DNA of 64,000 nt from Adiantum capillus-veneris (Eukaryota; Streptophyta; Polypodiopsida; Polypodiales; Pteridaceae), in contig CM043959.1 of assembly GCA_014529385.2 (NCBI GenBank), positions 90,734,529 to 90,798,528 on the forward strand, written 5' to 3'. A program made the position numbers and the translations under genes. The notes below the pieces were generated by a model. The model saw nothing but the letters and a program-made list of their open reading frames with translations. It was not told the DNA's origin and ran no database searches. Shown here piece by piece: positions 21,176 through 33,385 of this stretch (position 1 is the stretch's first letter; the number at the start of each line of letters is the position of its first letter).

Positions 21176-24100
21176 AAGAGATTGACCGATGTGTTTTGCC
21201 TTTTGTGCGGCCTCCGATAGCGAGCTCAAAAGGATCAGAAGGGGACAAGGTTGGAACATCCCTGACATAATGAGGATCTGGCACAGCTTTATAGCTTGGC
21301 CATCGGGCATGGGAGCGGTAAAAGGGAGCATGGGGAAGGTGTGTCCAAAGCAAAGTAGTGTATAAAGGTGTTTTTTTGAAGATTTTCAATACTTGGAGGC
21401 TCAGTGGCCCAAGGGCCACCACGTGGAGCTGTTTTTTTCCCACATGCAATGAAGGAGGTCATTTGGCAGGGGTACATAGCCTAGGGCATGAGCCCCTTGG
21501 AAGGCATGTGAGGGAATAAGCTCTCCTTGGAGCTGTGAGCTATGGCGGATCTTGTTGGGCGCTGTGTGAGCGTGTGCCTGGTGGCACAGGGCATAAATGC
21601 CGGTGTTTTGGCTTGGTGGGAAATGCAGGATAGCGTCCGCTGGCGCGGACGATGGTGGTTGGGCCGGATGATGATGTGGCCGCCCAAAGAGGTTGGTCCC
21701 GCGACCCTTGGGGACCCTTGCCCCCCCCCCTGCCCAATAGCAACCTCGCTATTGATTGGCAAGGGGAGGGTTTCACAACGCGGCAGTGAGCAGAAGAGAG
21801 GGGACCCGGTCAAAATCCAAGGGAAAGGGAATGTAGCCGGCCGGGCCACTCCAAGGCCAAGACCAAAGAGAAAAGGCCATTCGAGCAAAGAGCAAGCCAA
21901 GGCAAGGCCAGGACCAGAAGGGATCAAAAGGAGAGACCAAAGAGACAATTCCAAGGCATGATCGAGCAAGGGAAAAAGGCAAAAGTGAAAGCCGGACTAA
22001 GAAGAAGGAAGGGAGAGAAAAATAGAGAGGGAAGAGGCTGGTGAAGGGTAGGTCAAGAGAGCCGGACAAAAGGTGGCCAAGGGTCAAAGCTAGGACAAAA
22101 GAGCAGTGCAAAGGGTAGGCCCACATTAGAAAAAATATGAACCCTCTAGGGGCCCTTTGGGATTAAAGTTAATTAGAGGTCAGCCAATAGGAAGAGGGTG
22201 GTGGACACACTCTATACCCTCAAAAAAGAAGGGGACAAGGTAGCCTTACACCTCTTAATTTTCTCTTACCTAGTGAGAAGGTAAGGGAGGTGGCTAGGGG
22301 CAAGAGGGGGGGGACCACTTTGACCTCTTTCCCCCCACTTTTTTGCCTGGATTTAAAAATACACTAAAAATTTCAAATTTTCAAAAAATTTCAAATTTCA
22401 AGTTTTCCCTCCTTAAAAGGTCCCCAAACCTATTTCATGGTCAAAAAAGTATTTTTGACCTTCAAAAGTTAAAAACGTGTACTAAAAAATCCAAAAAATT
22501 GATTAAAAAAAAAAACAAATCAAAACATCATTTTCACCCTCCAAAGTCTTTCCAAAGCTATTCTATAGCTAAAAAGTGTTTTTCTCTCTCTACAAACCCT
22601 TTTCCAAGCTCTCCATTGCTGCAACAACCACATGCACCCCCTATAGTCCATCATTATCTCTCTGCTAGCTTTCTCCCACCTCCATTGTAGCACCAAGCAA
22701 GCTCCTCCTTCATCTCTTCCCCTTGCCCACCACATAGTTTCACACCAAGCTAGCTCCTCTCCCTTCTCTCATCTCCATTACAACATGAAACAAGATTCTA
22801 CTCCTTCTACTTTTATTCACTCACACTACATGGAAACATCTACTCCCGAAGGTGGCAAAAGTATGAGCTCACATGAGTTGCATACCACAACAATAGGAGG
22901 TGTGAATATCGCGTGGGCATTGCAAGGGTTCATCTCCAACATAAAGATAGAATGGTAAGAAAACTACCCTTGCAGCTTACATTCACAGCTTAACATCATC
23001 TCCATCTTTAAGTTTATCATGCTGGAGAGAATTAACCTCTTTATGGATTTCAGTGTTTAGGCTTCACACCTCATAACACTTGGTGGCGCTATTTTGTTAA
23101 TGACTTTGGTGCGCCATCTATAGTTGTGTAGCATGTGATTTGAGTCTCAATGTAAGTAAGTTGTGTTATCTATGGAGAGTCGTCAAAGATTTTTCTTGTA
23201 ATTTATTCTTCATATAATTGTCATTAGATAATTGGAATGATATCATTTTGTACTTTATAACTTTGTGCTCACATAATCTTTTGTTTACTTGCAGATTCAA
23301 CTTGTTTTAAGAGGACATGAGCAAGCACCATGTGCAGAGATGGAAATCACTCTATTTTTGTTCCTTGAGGAACCTTTCACTACCATGTTAAAAGATTTTG
23401 ATAAGAATAGTAGGTGTTTTTTAGAATCTTGAACCAATAGGGACTCTCTAGGAGCTCTCATAGAAGCCATCCATATAGTACTACTATCTTCCCTAGTGTC
23501 ATAGACACACAAATACTCAAGTATATATGAATCTTTAGATGAGGAAGACAAATACTTGTAAGATAAGCCTAACAGCAACAACATTGTCTCCATTTGTAAT
23601 TATTTTTCATGAGGCTTGATTCCTCTATAAATGTAATATATATATGTTTTTTTGTTAAATGGTGTTGCATTGAGTGAGAGTATTTAATTTAGACTACTGA
23701 AGTTTCATACATATCTGAAAAATATTGTTTACTTTTATGGATATTTTGATTTGCCTGTACGATGAATCAAGTCGCAAGTCTTAATCACTCCACCTTGAAG
23801 AAATTCAAGCAATATTTTGATTTCAGTTTAATCATTAATGGTTATTCTTATTAAAGTGGATCATAAACTTTGTCAAGATGTCCTCATTTGGGGATGTTGA
23901 ATATATATCATTAGCAATGTTTCACAAGAACACTAGGTGGACACAAGGAAGTAAAAATTGGCTCCTTGTTTGGTCTATTTCTAGTGTTTAATGTTTAGTG
24001 CACAGGATTTGTGAGGCCGTTGACATGGGGAGTTCACTAAAGTATATGTAACATAGCACATGTGTTCAGCAGAAGGGATTTTATATTCTTGTAAAGTTGC

Positions 24101-24214
24101 AGAAACATGTGTAGATAAGGCCTATAAGGGGTACTTTTAATCCATTCTAGTGGACGCACGTGATATAGGAAAATTTTACATAGTGAATGCTCCGGACCTT
24201 TGAACACAAAGAAA
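21176..24214. other. Gene-poor region with a GC-rich patch
   Basis: 21480-22130 is GC- and purine-rich with several overlapping ORFs on both strands (for example 21481-21969 minus), none with a motif. A poly-C run lies at 21720-21730, and a near-palindrome CAATAGCAACCTCGCTATTG at 21735-21754. 22340-22800 is A/T-rich then pyrimidine-rich. 23100-24200 has no coding signal. I support no gene here. Confidence 0.4.
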
Positions 24215-24233
24215 GGGGGGGGGGGGGGGGGGG
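24215..24233 (+). repeat. Poly-G run (19 G)
   Basis: An uninterrupted run of G in the upstream part of a hairpin-containing repeat. It could fold as a G-quadruplex or mark a length-uncertain position in the assembly. Confidence 0.8.
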
Positions 24234-24239
24234 CTCTTA

Positions 24240-25150
24240 TTACATCCGAGTGAAAAGAAGTGGAATTTGTACTGTCATGTTGCATAAAGATTTGCTTTCA
24301 CTTAATCTAAAAAAAATTTGGTATCCTGGGGTGCAGACAAAGCCATATAATGCAAAAAAAGGGGTGGCCACAAGGGCGAGTAGTGAGCCATCCAAAACTG
24401 CTGGATGGGCCATATGTGGGCCCTTGTGGCCACCCTTTTTTTGCATAATTAGGCTATTGCTGTACTCGAGAACCCTGGAAAAGATGAGATGAACCTAAAA
24501 TTGAACTTTTCAACCACATTATGCCTTCCTTCAACTCAACTTACTAGTTCCCTGCACCAAAAGGGAAAATCACATTGGACAGTATAAAAATCTAGTCTCA
24601 TGCTGCATAAACATCTAGTTTCATCAAATATTAACATTCTTGCTATTATAAGGGGCAGACAAGGCCATATAATGCAAAAAAAAGGGTGGCCACAAGGGCG
24701 CGCAGGTGAGCCATCCAAAACTGTTGGATGGGCCATCTGCACGCCCTTGTGGCCACCCTTTTTTTTGCATAATTAGGCTATTGTTGCACTCCAGGACCTT
24801 GGAAAAGGTGAGATGAATGTAAAATTTAACTTTTCAAGCATATTATGACTTCCTTCAACTCAACTTACTAGTCCCCTGCACCAAAAGGCCAAATCACATT
24901 GGAAAATATAAAAATCTAGTCTCATGCTACATAAACATTTGGTTTCATCAGCTATTAACATTTTTGCTATCCTAAGGGGCAAACAAAGCTAGAAAATGCA
25001 AAAAAAAGGGCAGCCACAAGGGCGCGCAGATGAGCCATCCAAAACTGCTTGATGGGCCATCTGCGCGCCCTTGTGGCCACCCTTTTTTTTGCATTTTCTA
25101 GCTTTGTTTGCTCCTTAGGATGGCAAAAATGTTAATATTTGATTTAAATT
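24240..25150. repeat. Three tandem units of about 323 bp, each with a long hairpin
   Basis: The motif GCCATATAATGCAAAAAAA recurs at 24342 and 24664, and a diverged form at 24988, giving periods of 322 and 324 bp. Each unit holds an inverted repeat: hairpin 1 at 24342-24454, hairpin 2 at 24664-24778, hairpin 3 at 24954-25136 with arms of about 87 bp. The core stem is GGTGGCCACAAGGGCG and its complement. Spacers between hairpins also match one another (CCTTCAACTCAACTTACTAG). This resembles a foldback or MITE-type element that became tandem. Confidence 0.8.
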
Positions 25151-26880
25151 TAACTCTTCATGGCCAAAACCACTGAACTTAAAACACATGGATAAACCGA
25201 AAAGCCAAATCACTATGGAGACAGTAGACACAACTCTTAATCATTTTGTCATTGCAAAGTCATCTGAAATGATGTGAGCCTCTACAACTTCTTGAATAGC
25301 CTCCAACGCTATTGCTTGCATTTTATACTGATTTCCATAGCTTTGAAGCACCTCCTTCACCGTGTGAGCATATTTTTGATGCATAGCCATGATTCAAGTG
25401 TTAAGTTTTTTTTTTTTTTTTAAGTGTTGAACTTTTCGATTGTTTTCAACAATTTCTAGATTTCAATCGGCTCTGAATCTGTCTGGGCTTGTCTCACATG
25501 AATTTGTTCATCTCATCGCGTTCTTCGACCATCATGTGATGAGAAAAAATCATATCTTGCTCGCATTCTCCAAAAATCAACGTGCAAGTTGACAATTTAT
25601 TTAAAAATGATGTAAAACATACATTTTTTACTTTTTTCTTAATCTACGGGTTCCAACGAGCATTAAAACCATGGAATCTGAAAATACTCAAAGAACCATT
25701 GTTTTTTATTGTGTTAAGCACTGTATTTCCTACATACAAAACTTTCCCAAAATCTTGCCCTAACACCTTCAAAAGTGGCTTCCAAGGAGTGTACTCGGTC
25801 AAAATTTGAAACTGAAGAAAAACAATCAGAATGAACTCCTAGATTGTGTATAAACTTTAGAATAACCAAAATTTTCTTCAAAAAAAAGTTATGCTAAAAA
25901 TTTGAAAATAGCCCCCCATTGGACTCCCCACAACGATAGAAGTCAAAGGGTTCAAGGAGAGGTATGGTGTCACAAGTGCATGGTGGGAATCTCATCGAGG
26001 TTTATTCCGTCAAGATCTCTTGTACTTTATCATGTCTTCTCATGTACAATCTTACCAAAAAAAAATGACACTTTAAATGACTACAAATCTTATTTAACTT
26101 ATCAAACAATCTAAAATATGGTAGACCAAGAGTGCTCTTACACATCAACAAACAAAAAAGTCCAAACTTCTTCTCATTAACTTTGATAAACATACATTCG
26201 TGAACAACTTCCAAGGAATAGTGCAGTCATAGTTCTTACATCCATTCCATGACATGGTATGCTCATGGGGTGACCTATCATATAAAAATATCTCTGGTGG
26301 GGGTGACCTCATGTTAGGAAAGGGTGTGCTGCTGATGAAAAGTTGTTGTATTGTCCTACTAGGGATCTCTCCATGTTAGCATAGTGATTTTTGGTGTAGT
26401 GGGAGCCACATTGCTTGAGGAGAGCTTTGTGCCACCGTAAAAGCTTCATGTTATGCTAGTTCCTTGAGCCATTCTTGCATTAGGATGAGATTACCCACCT
26501 CTAATAAGGATGGATTTGAAGCACCTACCTGCAAGATGTAACAAAGAAGGCTGTTTTAGAGGAAAAGTGGTGACACTTGACCTCTCTAACCTGCACCCAC
26601 TGTTTCTTGTAATGCCACTGTTTTGAGCTGAAGCTTGACATTCGTGCATCCATGAATGCAAAGAAGCACCTGCACCCATACACAACCAATTGCAATAGCC
26701 CAACAAGCCTACTTCTTCCCTCCCAAGATATTGAAGAACCATACACATTCGTCTCACTGACAGTATGACGATCTTGGGATGACCTCTGCTCACCCTCACG
26801 TGCGGCCTTCGGTGCAAACACCGCGGACAAGCAATATGTACGATTTGTGATGTCCGTGAGCACCATGGCAGCTGTTACAT
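25151..26880. other. No gene recognised
   Basis: AT-rich DNA with ORFs under 125 codons and no motif. A poly-T run lies near 25405-25421. I see no repeat or RNA gene that I can support. Confidence 0.4.
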
Positions 26881-27126
26881 GAGGAAGCAAAGAATGAAAA
26901 GAAAGAGGGGGGAGGGAGAGGGAGGAACATGGGAGGAGAGAAGGGGGCAGAGGGGGAGAGGGAGAGAGAGGGGAGGAGGAGGAGAGAAGGGGGTAGGGAG
27001 GGAGAGGAGAGGAACATGGGAGGAGAGAAGTGGGCAGAGGGGGAGAGGGAGAGAGAGGGGAGGAGGAGGAGAGAAGGGGGTAGGGAGGGAGAGGAGAGGG
27101 AGAGAGGAGGAAGGAGGAGAGAACAA
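26881..27126 (+). repeat. Purine tract with 87-bp tandem duplication
   Basis: About 245 bp almost entirely of G and A on the plus strand. GAACATGGGAGGAGAGAAG occurs at 26925 and 27012, so an 87-bp unit is duplicated. Long ORFs on both strands here are low-complexity artefacts. The strand asymmetry could support triplex (H-DNA) structures; that is inference. Confidence 0.8.
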
Positions 27127-30100
27127 AGGTTTTTTTTTTTTTTGGGATTTTTTTTTGAAAAAGTGGACTTTTAGTGTTTGTAGGTTTAAAAAAATGTCAA
27201 AAAATGATTTTTTGATGTGCATATATGTTGGGAGGGAGTTTTAAGTCAAAAATAAGTAAAAATAACTTTTTTGAAAAAAAGTCAAATTTTGGCTTTTAGT
27301 GACCCACGTTTTTGCTGATGTGGCCACACCCCTTTACTCCCTTCACTTTCCAAAAGCTAGAGAAAGAAAATGACCTCTTAGGTCCACATCCTACATGTGT
27401 CTAAAAAAAAGGCTAGAAAAGTCTACTCAAAACTAACTTCTTGAATGCCCTTGTCCCCTTAACCCTACACAACATTAGCCTTAATCCCTAAAAATTAAGA
27501 TTCCTTACAAGGCCCATGCAAAGTCCATATTTCTCCTAATGAAAGGGGTAAAAATAATGAGGAAAAAAAAAAGTAACAAAAAGCATAGAGGCAATAGCGA
27601 CCTCGCTATTGCATCCCCCCAAGTGCAAAAAAGAGAGAAAGAGAAAGCAGATGAAGCAAAGCGGTGTCTGCTTCCCAAAGATACTAAATCAAGATACTAA
27701 GTCAAGGTGCCAAATGGACCAATTGAAGTGTAAATTCCAAAATTAAAGGCCCCCCTATAAAGATCAAATTTTCATCAAATTAGGAGCTTTTTTCTTAGCC
27801 TTTTTGGTGCCGTTTGAAGCCTGCAAAGTAGAGTTCTCTAATAGACCAACCCCTTTGTAACTTTTTCTTGAAAATGGCCATAGTGATGGCAGTGCAAGCC
27901 AATGTACATGCTTTTTGAAGTGCAATCAAGCCACCGTTTCCCCCTCTTGTTGTTGCTTCCCCTTTCCCCCTCCTCTTTTTCCTGCTTTCATGTTCCCCCT
28001 CGATGCCAGTTGTGTGGAAGTGTGTGCCCCCCCGGACCGACGCGGTTTTGTGTGAGAGAGTGAGATTGAGCGGTTGTGAGCGTGTGTAAGGGTGGAGCCA
28101 GACCATGGTAGCAGGTGTGCGTTGTGTGGTGGATTTGTGAAGTGTGTGAGCGGTGTAAGTTGAGCACACGATAGTCTCCTAGTGTAAGGTGTGTTTTCTG
28201 AAGGTGCTTCCCGAGAGGACAGGGGTGTTGTGGATAACCGGAGCTATAGAGAGGCCCTTGTGTTGGTGCCGAGTGTGCTCCCCCATTCCCCCTCTACAAC
28301 GTGCTTGCTAACTCAAGCTAAAAATCCCACAAAAAAGAAATCCCCCACACCCTTTTGACATCCTATGTCATGTCCATATGTAAAAATTTACAAAAAACGG
28401 GGTTCTGAAAACGCGTGCAATAGCGTAAGCGCCAATGATTTTTTACGAGCTTCTGGTGTGCGATTCGGCAAGGCATCAACATTTGTCGCAAGTCTAACGG
28501 TAAAATTTTGAGTCCAATGAATAACTTGATTTTGACAGATTAATTCAGTGAGGGCCATGCCAAGTATCCCCGGCTGCAATGCCTTCCCTCAACTACACCA
28601 TGATTCCCATCCTCCCACTTGAGATTGACACCAAGACAAGACTCCTCCTACTCTTCAATGCCAAGTCAAGGGTGTGCTAACGTTCAATTTTGTTGGTTGG
28701 GTCCCTTAACCCGGAAATACCTTTCCTTCTCAGCTCCACTTACTATTCAAAGTTATCAGACTAAATTAGAACATCAACATTTGGCGGGGTCAACTAGTGG
28801 GAGTTCTCTAATTCACCCTTGGTTCAAGGTCACTGACACTTTCGTCCCAGCTAGGACCGAGCAGAGCCATCATTACATTCCCCTAAGTTGAGTGGAATTA
28901 TTGCCTATGCAAATCCCTCGTTCCCAAGTTTGGTTCCCACTCCGTAGATTGATTCCCTTTCCCCATGCTTGACTCAACTTATTGGACAACATATAGTTGG
29001 GTTCATCTTTCCAGCCAAAAAATTATCCTCCAAAATGCACCCACCTATACCAAACCGTTTGATAAATGTACTTTTTGAAGGTAGTACTATGATACTAGAA
29101 ACCAATATTCCAGTCATGTCGATCAATGAATACATTTCAAGCAATTGAAAACAACATGCAAACTGTTGCATACCCTTGCAAGTGTGCATTTATCAGATCG
29201 TTCCCACCTTTTTACTCCTTTGAATATTTTTATTTTTTTCTTTCTTTAGTAATAGTAAATATATTTAGTTAATTTTTTAAGAAATCACATATACCTTCCC
29301 AAGAATATCCTGATCGTTGTCCCAAGACTCGGAAATTTTATCTCCTCCACCACGTGTTGAGGTGGCACCTTCACACAATTTCCGTTTCATTATTTTGTTT
29401 GGGAAAGTCCTTAAAACAATCTACTTTAGGTTCCTTTTTAGAAAAATGTTTGAGAAGTAGAGCACTATCCGGTTGATGCGGACAAGTGCGGGATAGCCCA
29501 TTTAGGTTCCTAGCCTTTCCAAAGTTCATTTTTACCAAACAATTTTGACAGCAAGTATTCTTTAATTTTGAAAGCAAGTGTTCTTTAATCAGACATAACT
29601 CCCTTCCTTATTTTATCCATTCCCAGGATCCTTTTCTTCTTTCCTTATCTCGACAGTATTAGGCCTACCCGGACTATGCCAATTGCCATGCGTATCTGCA
29701 GGTCCCTATCACCCGGCCGGAATTCACTCCCATTATATTCTAGGCTAGTGGATGAATGTGAGCTCAGAATATAAACCAACGGTTCTCAATCCTAGTAAAA
29801 AAGGACCATTTCCTCTTGTATACCACATGCAAACACTTGCGCAGGCCTTTTACCAACCAATATAAGACAATTATACACGTAAACTTCTATGTTATTCTAG
29901 GGCTATCCACCTCCAACCTTCTCAATAAATTCTTAGTCCTAGGTGAAATTTAGAGTAGGTTCTTTGCATTAAAATCCTTTGGTTCCTATATCCTTTTAAT
30001 GTCTACTCAAGCATGTCATTAAAAAAAACGACGAGTCTCTTGAGAGTTAGAGTTTTGTCTCCACATAAGTTTCAAGTTAACGCCGTCTTGAACGAGTCCC

Positions 30101-30177
30101 ATTGGTTTTCTTTACATCATTTGCAATCCATGGCGCATCTCCATGGAAGCCATAGGAGTTTTATGTTCACGTAATTT
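27127..30177. other. No gene recognised
   Basis: Contains a perfect palindromic stem CAATAGCG-ACCT-CGCTATTG at 27592-27611 and the phrase ATTTGGCGGGGTCAAC near 28774. The latter faintly recalls a retrotransposon PBS region but has no LTR I can define. No ORF carries a recognisable domain. Confidence 0.35.
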
Positions 30178-30602
30178 TAGTATGATCTCCAGTCACCTAT
30201 GGTTAAAGAGATTTCTTTCTACTCTCTATATGCCATATTAGTCTGGTAATCTAGAGAACTTGAAACAATGGAACTTGAAATATAAATATGATCCCTAGTC
30301 ACCTATGTTTAAAGAGAGTGCTTTCCACTCTCTCTATGCCATATTAGTCTGGTAATCTAGAAAACTTGAAACAATGGAGCTTGAAATATAAGTATGATTT
30401 CCAGTCACCTATGGTTAAAGAGAGTGTTTTCTGCTCTCTTTATGTCATATTAGTCTGGTAATCTAGAGAAGTTGAAACAATGGAAATTGAAATATAAGTA
30501 TAATCTCTAGTCACCTATTGTTAAATAGAGTGCTTTCTACTCTCTATTTCATATTAGTCTGGTAATCTAGAGAACTTGAAACAACGGAAACTTGAAATAA
30601 CA
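30178..30602 (+). repeat. 106-bp minisatellite, four copies
   Basis: TATGATCTCCAGTCACCTAT recurs with small changes at 30181, 30287, 30393 and 30499, an exact 106-bp period. Each unit contains TTAGTCTGGTAATCTAGAGA and a short GAGAGTG...CACTCTC stem. Non-coding. Confidence 0.9.
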
Positions 30603-33084
30603 TCAGACTAGTGCCGATCAGCAAACGGGGTTATTTTGTAATTTATTCTTCCAAAAAACAGAAATCTTGCTTAGGAAATTCAATATCTTAAGCATGAATG
30701 TATTTAGAATGAGAAATAACTCAATGATGAAGACAATTATATGCAAAACCTTACTTTGATGTATGCGGTATTCTTCTCCTTGATTGTGGAGAGTATTTGA
30801 AGAGGTATGTTTGTTGTAGACGGCTCTCTCCACTTCTTTCCTTGTCTCAAAGACCACCAATTTGTTACTTGGAATGCAAGGAGGAAAGGAGATAAGGGAG
30901 ATTCAAGCTATGGAAAGCTTGAATGTTAGGGGAGAGAAGAGGAAGAGCATAATGACAAGCTCAATTATGGTTTTGGCCATGGTTACTCATGGAGAGAAGA
31001 GTGTGTGTAAGAGTGTGTGTAGAGGGTGTGTTTGTACGATGGCTTAACTCTATGTATTTCTCCACGCTTACTATCAAGCTTCTCTTTCAAAAAATTGAAA
31101 GAGAGAAAGTAGTGGAAGAGTGGACAAAGGCTTCCTTTTATGCTTTTTTTAAAAATTCTTTAGTTTATCATTGATAGCTTTTCGACCTTATCAAGATAAG
31201 TTTCTTACTTTTTAAAACTTCTTCAATAAGTTACTTACTCACCTTATCCTTATCTTCCCTTTATCCTCATCTTTATTTTTTCTTTACAAATTTTCTTGAA
31301 GAAAATGCTAATTTCTTATGCATTGGTTAAGTCCATGTTTCCATGGCATCAACCAAAAATGTCACGTGGATATACTTCGGTGCTTGGATTTGGCCGGATT
31401 TTTAATTTTATTTTTTATTTTTTTATTCCATATATTTAATATTTTCTATGTTTACTATTTTTCTTTCAAGTTGGTGACTTTGAGGTGTTGGTCATGAGTA
31501 CAGCTAGAAGGAGGCCCTTACAAACTCCCCAACAAAAGGAAAGAGATCCCCTCAGCTCGTAACAATACATGAAGGCGTTTAGGTTTCTCCCACAAGCTAC
31601 CACTATTTAATATAAAATATATGGTATTAATTTAGCTTTAGCAGTAAGCCATCGTCCTATATAAATTATGAAATATCTGCTCTTTCTTTAAATAGTCTTC
31701 AACTTCTTTGTAGACTTTATCTCCTTGTAGGCCCATCCTTTCCTTACTTCCTTTACCCTTGTTTTTTATGGCATCCTGTCAACAGGATTCGGTCTTATCC
31801 TTAAGCATTCCTCACTTGCAAAATGCAGGCAAAGCTATCAAGATGGAATTCTTAGAGAGTTACAAACATCTACTCTTCTTAGAGCAAGGTTCTTCGATCA
31901 GACAGACGATATGGAGGCCTTGGAAATATAGCATAAGGGTAACTCTTTGAGGTTGAGAACACTTTTGCAACAATGTACGATTGTTTAGGGTTGCTAAAGC
32001 TTTGGGCCTTGGTCCCCAATTTTACTATATAATAAGATCACTCAATCATGGCTTCTCCAAAAGGTTATTCTTTTCACACAAATTATCCCTTCTTCTAAGA
32101 TATACTTGTATCTGCATTTTGGTTTACCTCTTAGGGGTCCTTTTGTCTTCTCTCCTCATACCAGCATGGTGACTTTATTCTTCAGCTCCACTGTTGAGTA
32201 GCCTACAAATCGTGATATCAGGTTGCTGATCACTGGCCCAAATATTTTCGTTCACCAAGTGAAGAACCCTGTGTAGAATGCTTTCTCAAATGCCAACATA
32301 TGAGGAGATCTTTTGTCTTCTCTCCTCATACCAGAGAGATTAGTGAAGCCATTTCTCGTTGGGTCATTTCAATGGAAGAAAGTCCTAACATGTGTTGAGC
32401 TTGTGACTCTTGCTACTGTAACCATGCAATGGAAGGTATGGTCAATTTGTAAGTTTGTCCTCCTTCTTAATGTAAATTTAAATAATAGGGTTGAATTTCC
32501 AATTCTTGGCCCCATAAGGCTATCCAAGTAACTCCCTTTGTTCTCTTGTTCTTTTTTTCTTAGCTTTTGTGATTACGAGGGCTCTGCTTGTTGTTATAGT
32601 TTTTTCTTTGTAATCATGAGTTGTATCCATCAACTGAAGTCTCTACAAAAGCAAAATTTAAATCTTTAAGTGCTAAAGCGGGAATTGGTAATAAGCACGA
32701 CAACTAAAGTGGCAATGATTCTAATAATATACATGGTAATAAGCACGGAAATATCCACGATAATAACGAAAATACAAAAAAAGGCTCCGTGCTCTCCTCT
32801 CTCTTCTTTGGCCAGCCCACTTTGGACTCTCTCTCTACAAAACACGATAAAAGGTCATAATAAATGTTTTAAGATTTTCTTCGTGTACCATGTAAAGCCT
32901 TTCAGATATACGATGAATGCAAGGATGCATTCGCTCGGGTAAACTGTCTGTGGTGATCGAGAAAAGAGTATGTGCTAAAAAATGTGTGTGTTTTATGTAT
33001 ATGTATGTCTAGGTTTAGGTTTAGGATTTAGGATTATTTAAAACAATGTAAACTTTGGCAAAAATGGCTTGTTCTTGAGCTGTT
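30603..33084. other. No gene recognised
   Basis: AT-rich DNA with ORFs under 90 codons. A 24-bp phrase (TTTTGTCTTCTCTCCTCATA...) is repeated near 32139 and 32308. I support no gene or RNA here. Confidence 0.4.
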
Positions 33085-33385
33085 TTCGCATGCCATCTTG
33101 CATGTAGCTTGTTAGGTTTAGGCATGTAATAGTCGTTTGCAAGCTCACATGCACAAACGACTCATATGAAGGTTGTTTCTAAAGTCTGCTCCATTTTTGC
33201 CTCCCAAAAACACTGTGGACTTTGAAAATGGATCCGTGAGCTGTTGTTTCATGTGATCTTGCAAAAATCTTTCATGCAGCATCCATGTGTTTATGTATGT
33301 AGTCGTTTGTAAGCTCACATGTGCAAACAACTCACACAAAAGTTGTTTTTGAAGTCCACCACATTTTTGAGTATCACTTGAGCAT
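33085..33385. repeat. Hairpin-forming repeats, 3' side of the CACTA transposase relic
   Basis: About one and a half units. One folds from about 33131 to 33277: TTTGCAAGCTCACATGCAC...TTTCTAAAGTCTGC pairs with ...GTGGACTTTGAAAATGG...TTTCATGTGATCTTGCAAA. A second half-unit starts at 33299. The same units form the array at 34560-35316, so they flank the transposase relic on both sides. Confidence 0.7.

Noticed and set aside
21481-22126. Overlapping ORFs on both strands in a GC-rich patch
   Set aside because: Explained by few stop codons in GC-rich DNA; no motif, no splice or promoter context.
24240-25150. Possible CRISPR-like regular array
   Set aside because: Period of 323 bp, only three units and long internal hairpins; the plant context makes a CRISPR reading untenable.
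26875-27244. Long ORFs (Gly/Arg/Glu on plus, Pro/Ser/Leu on minus)
   Set aside because: Translations of a purine tract.
28765-28800. ACATTTGGCGGGGTCAAC as a possible retrotransposon LTR end and PBS
   Set aside because: No LTR partner, polypurine tract or coding domain could be attached to it.
33010-33034. TTTAGG repeats resembling plant telomere repeat
   Set aside because: Only about three degenerate copies, and the phrase belongs to the linker (CCTAAACCTA) of the hairpin repeats.
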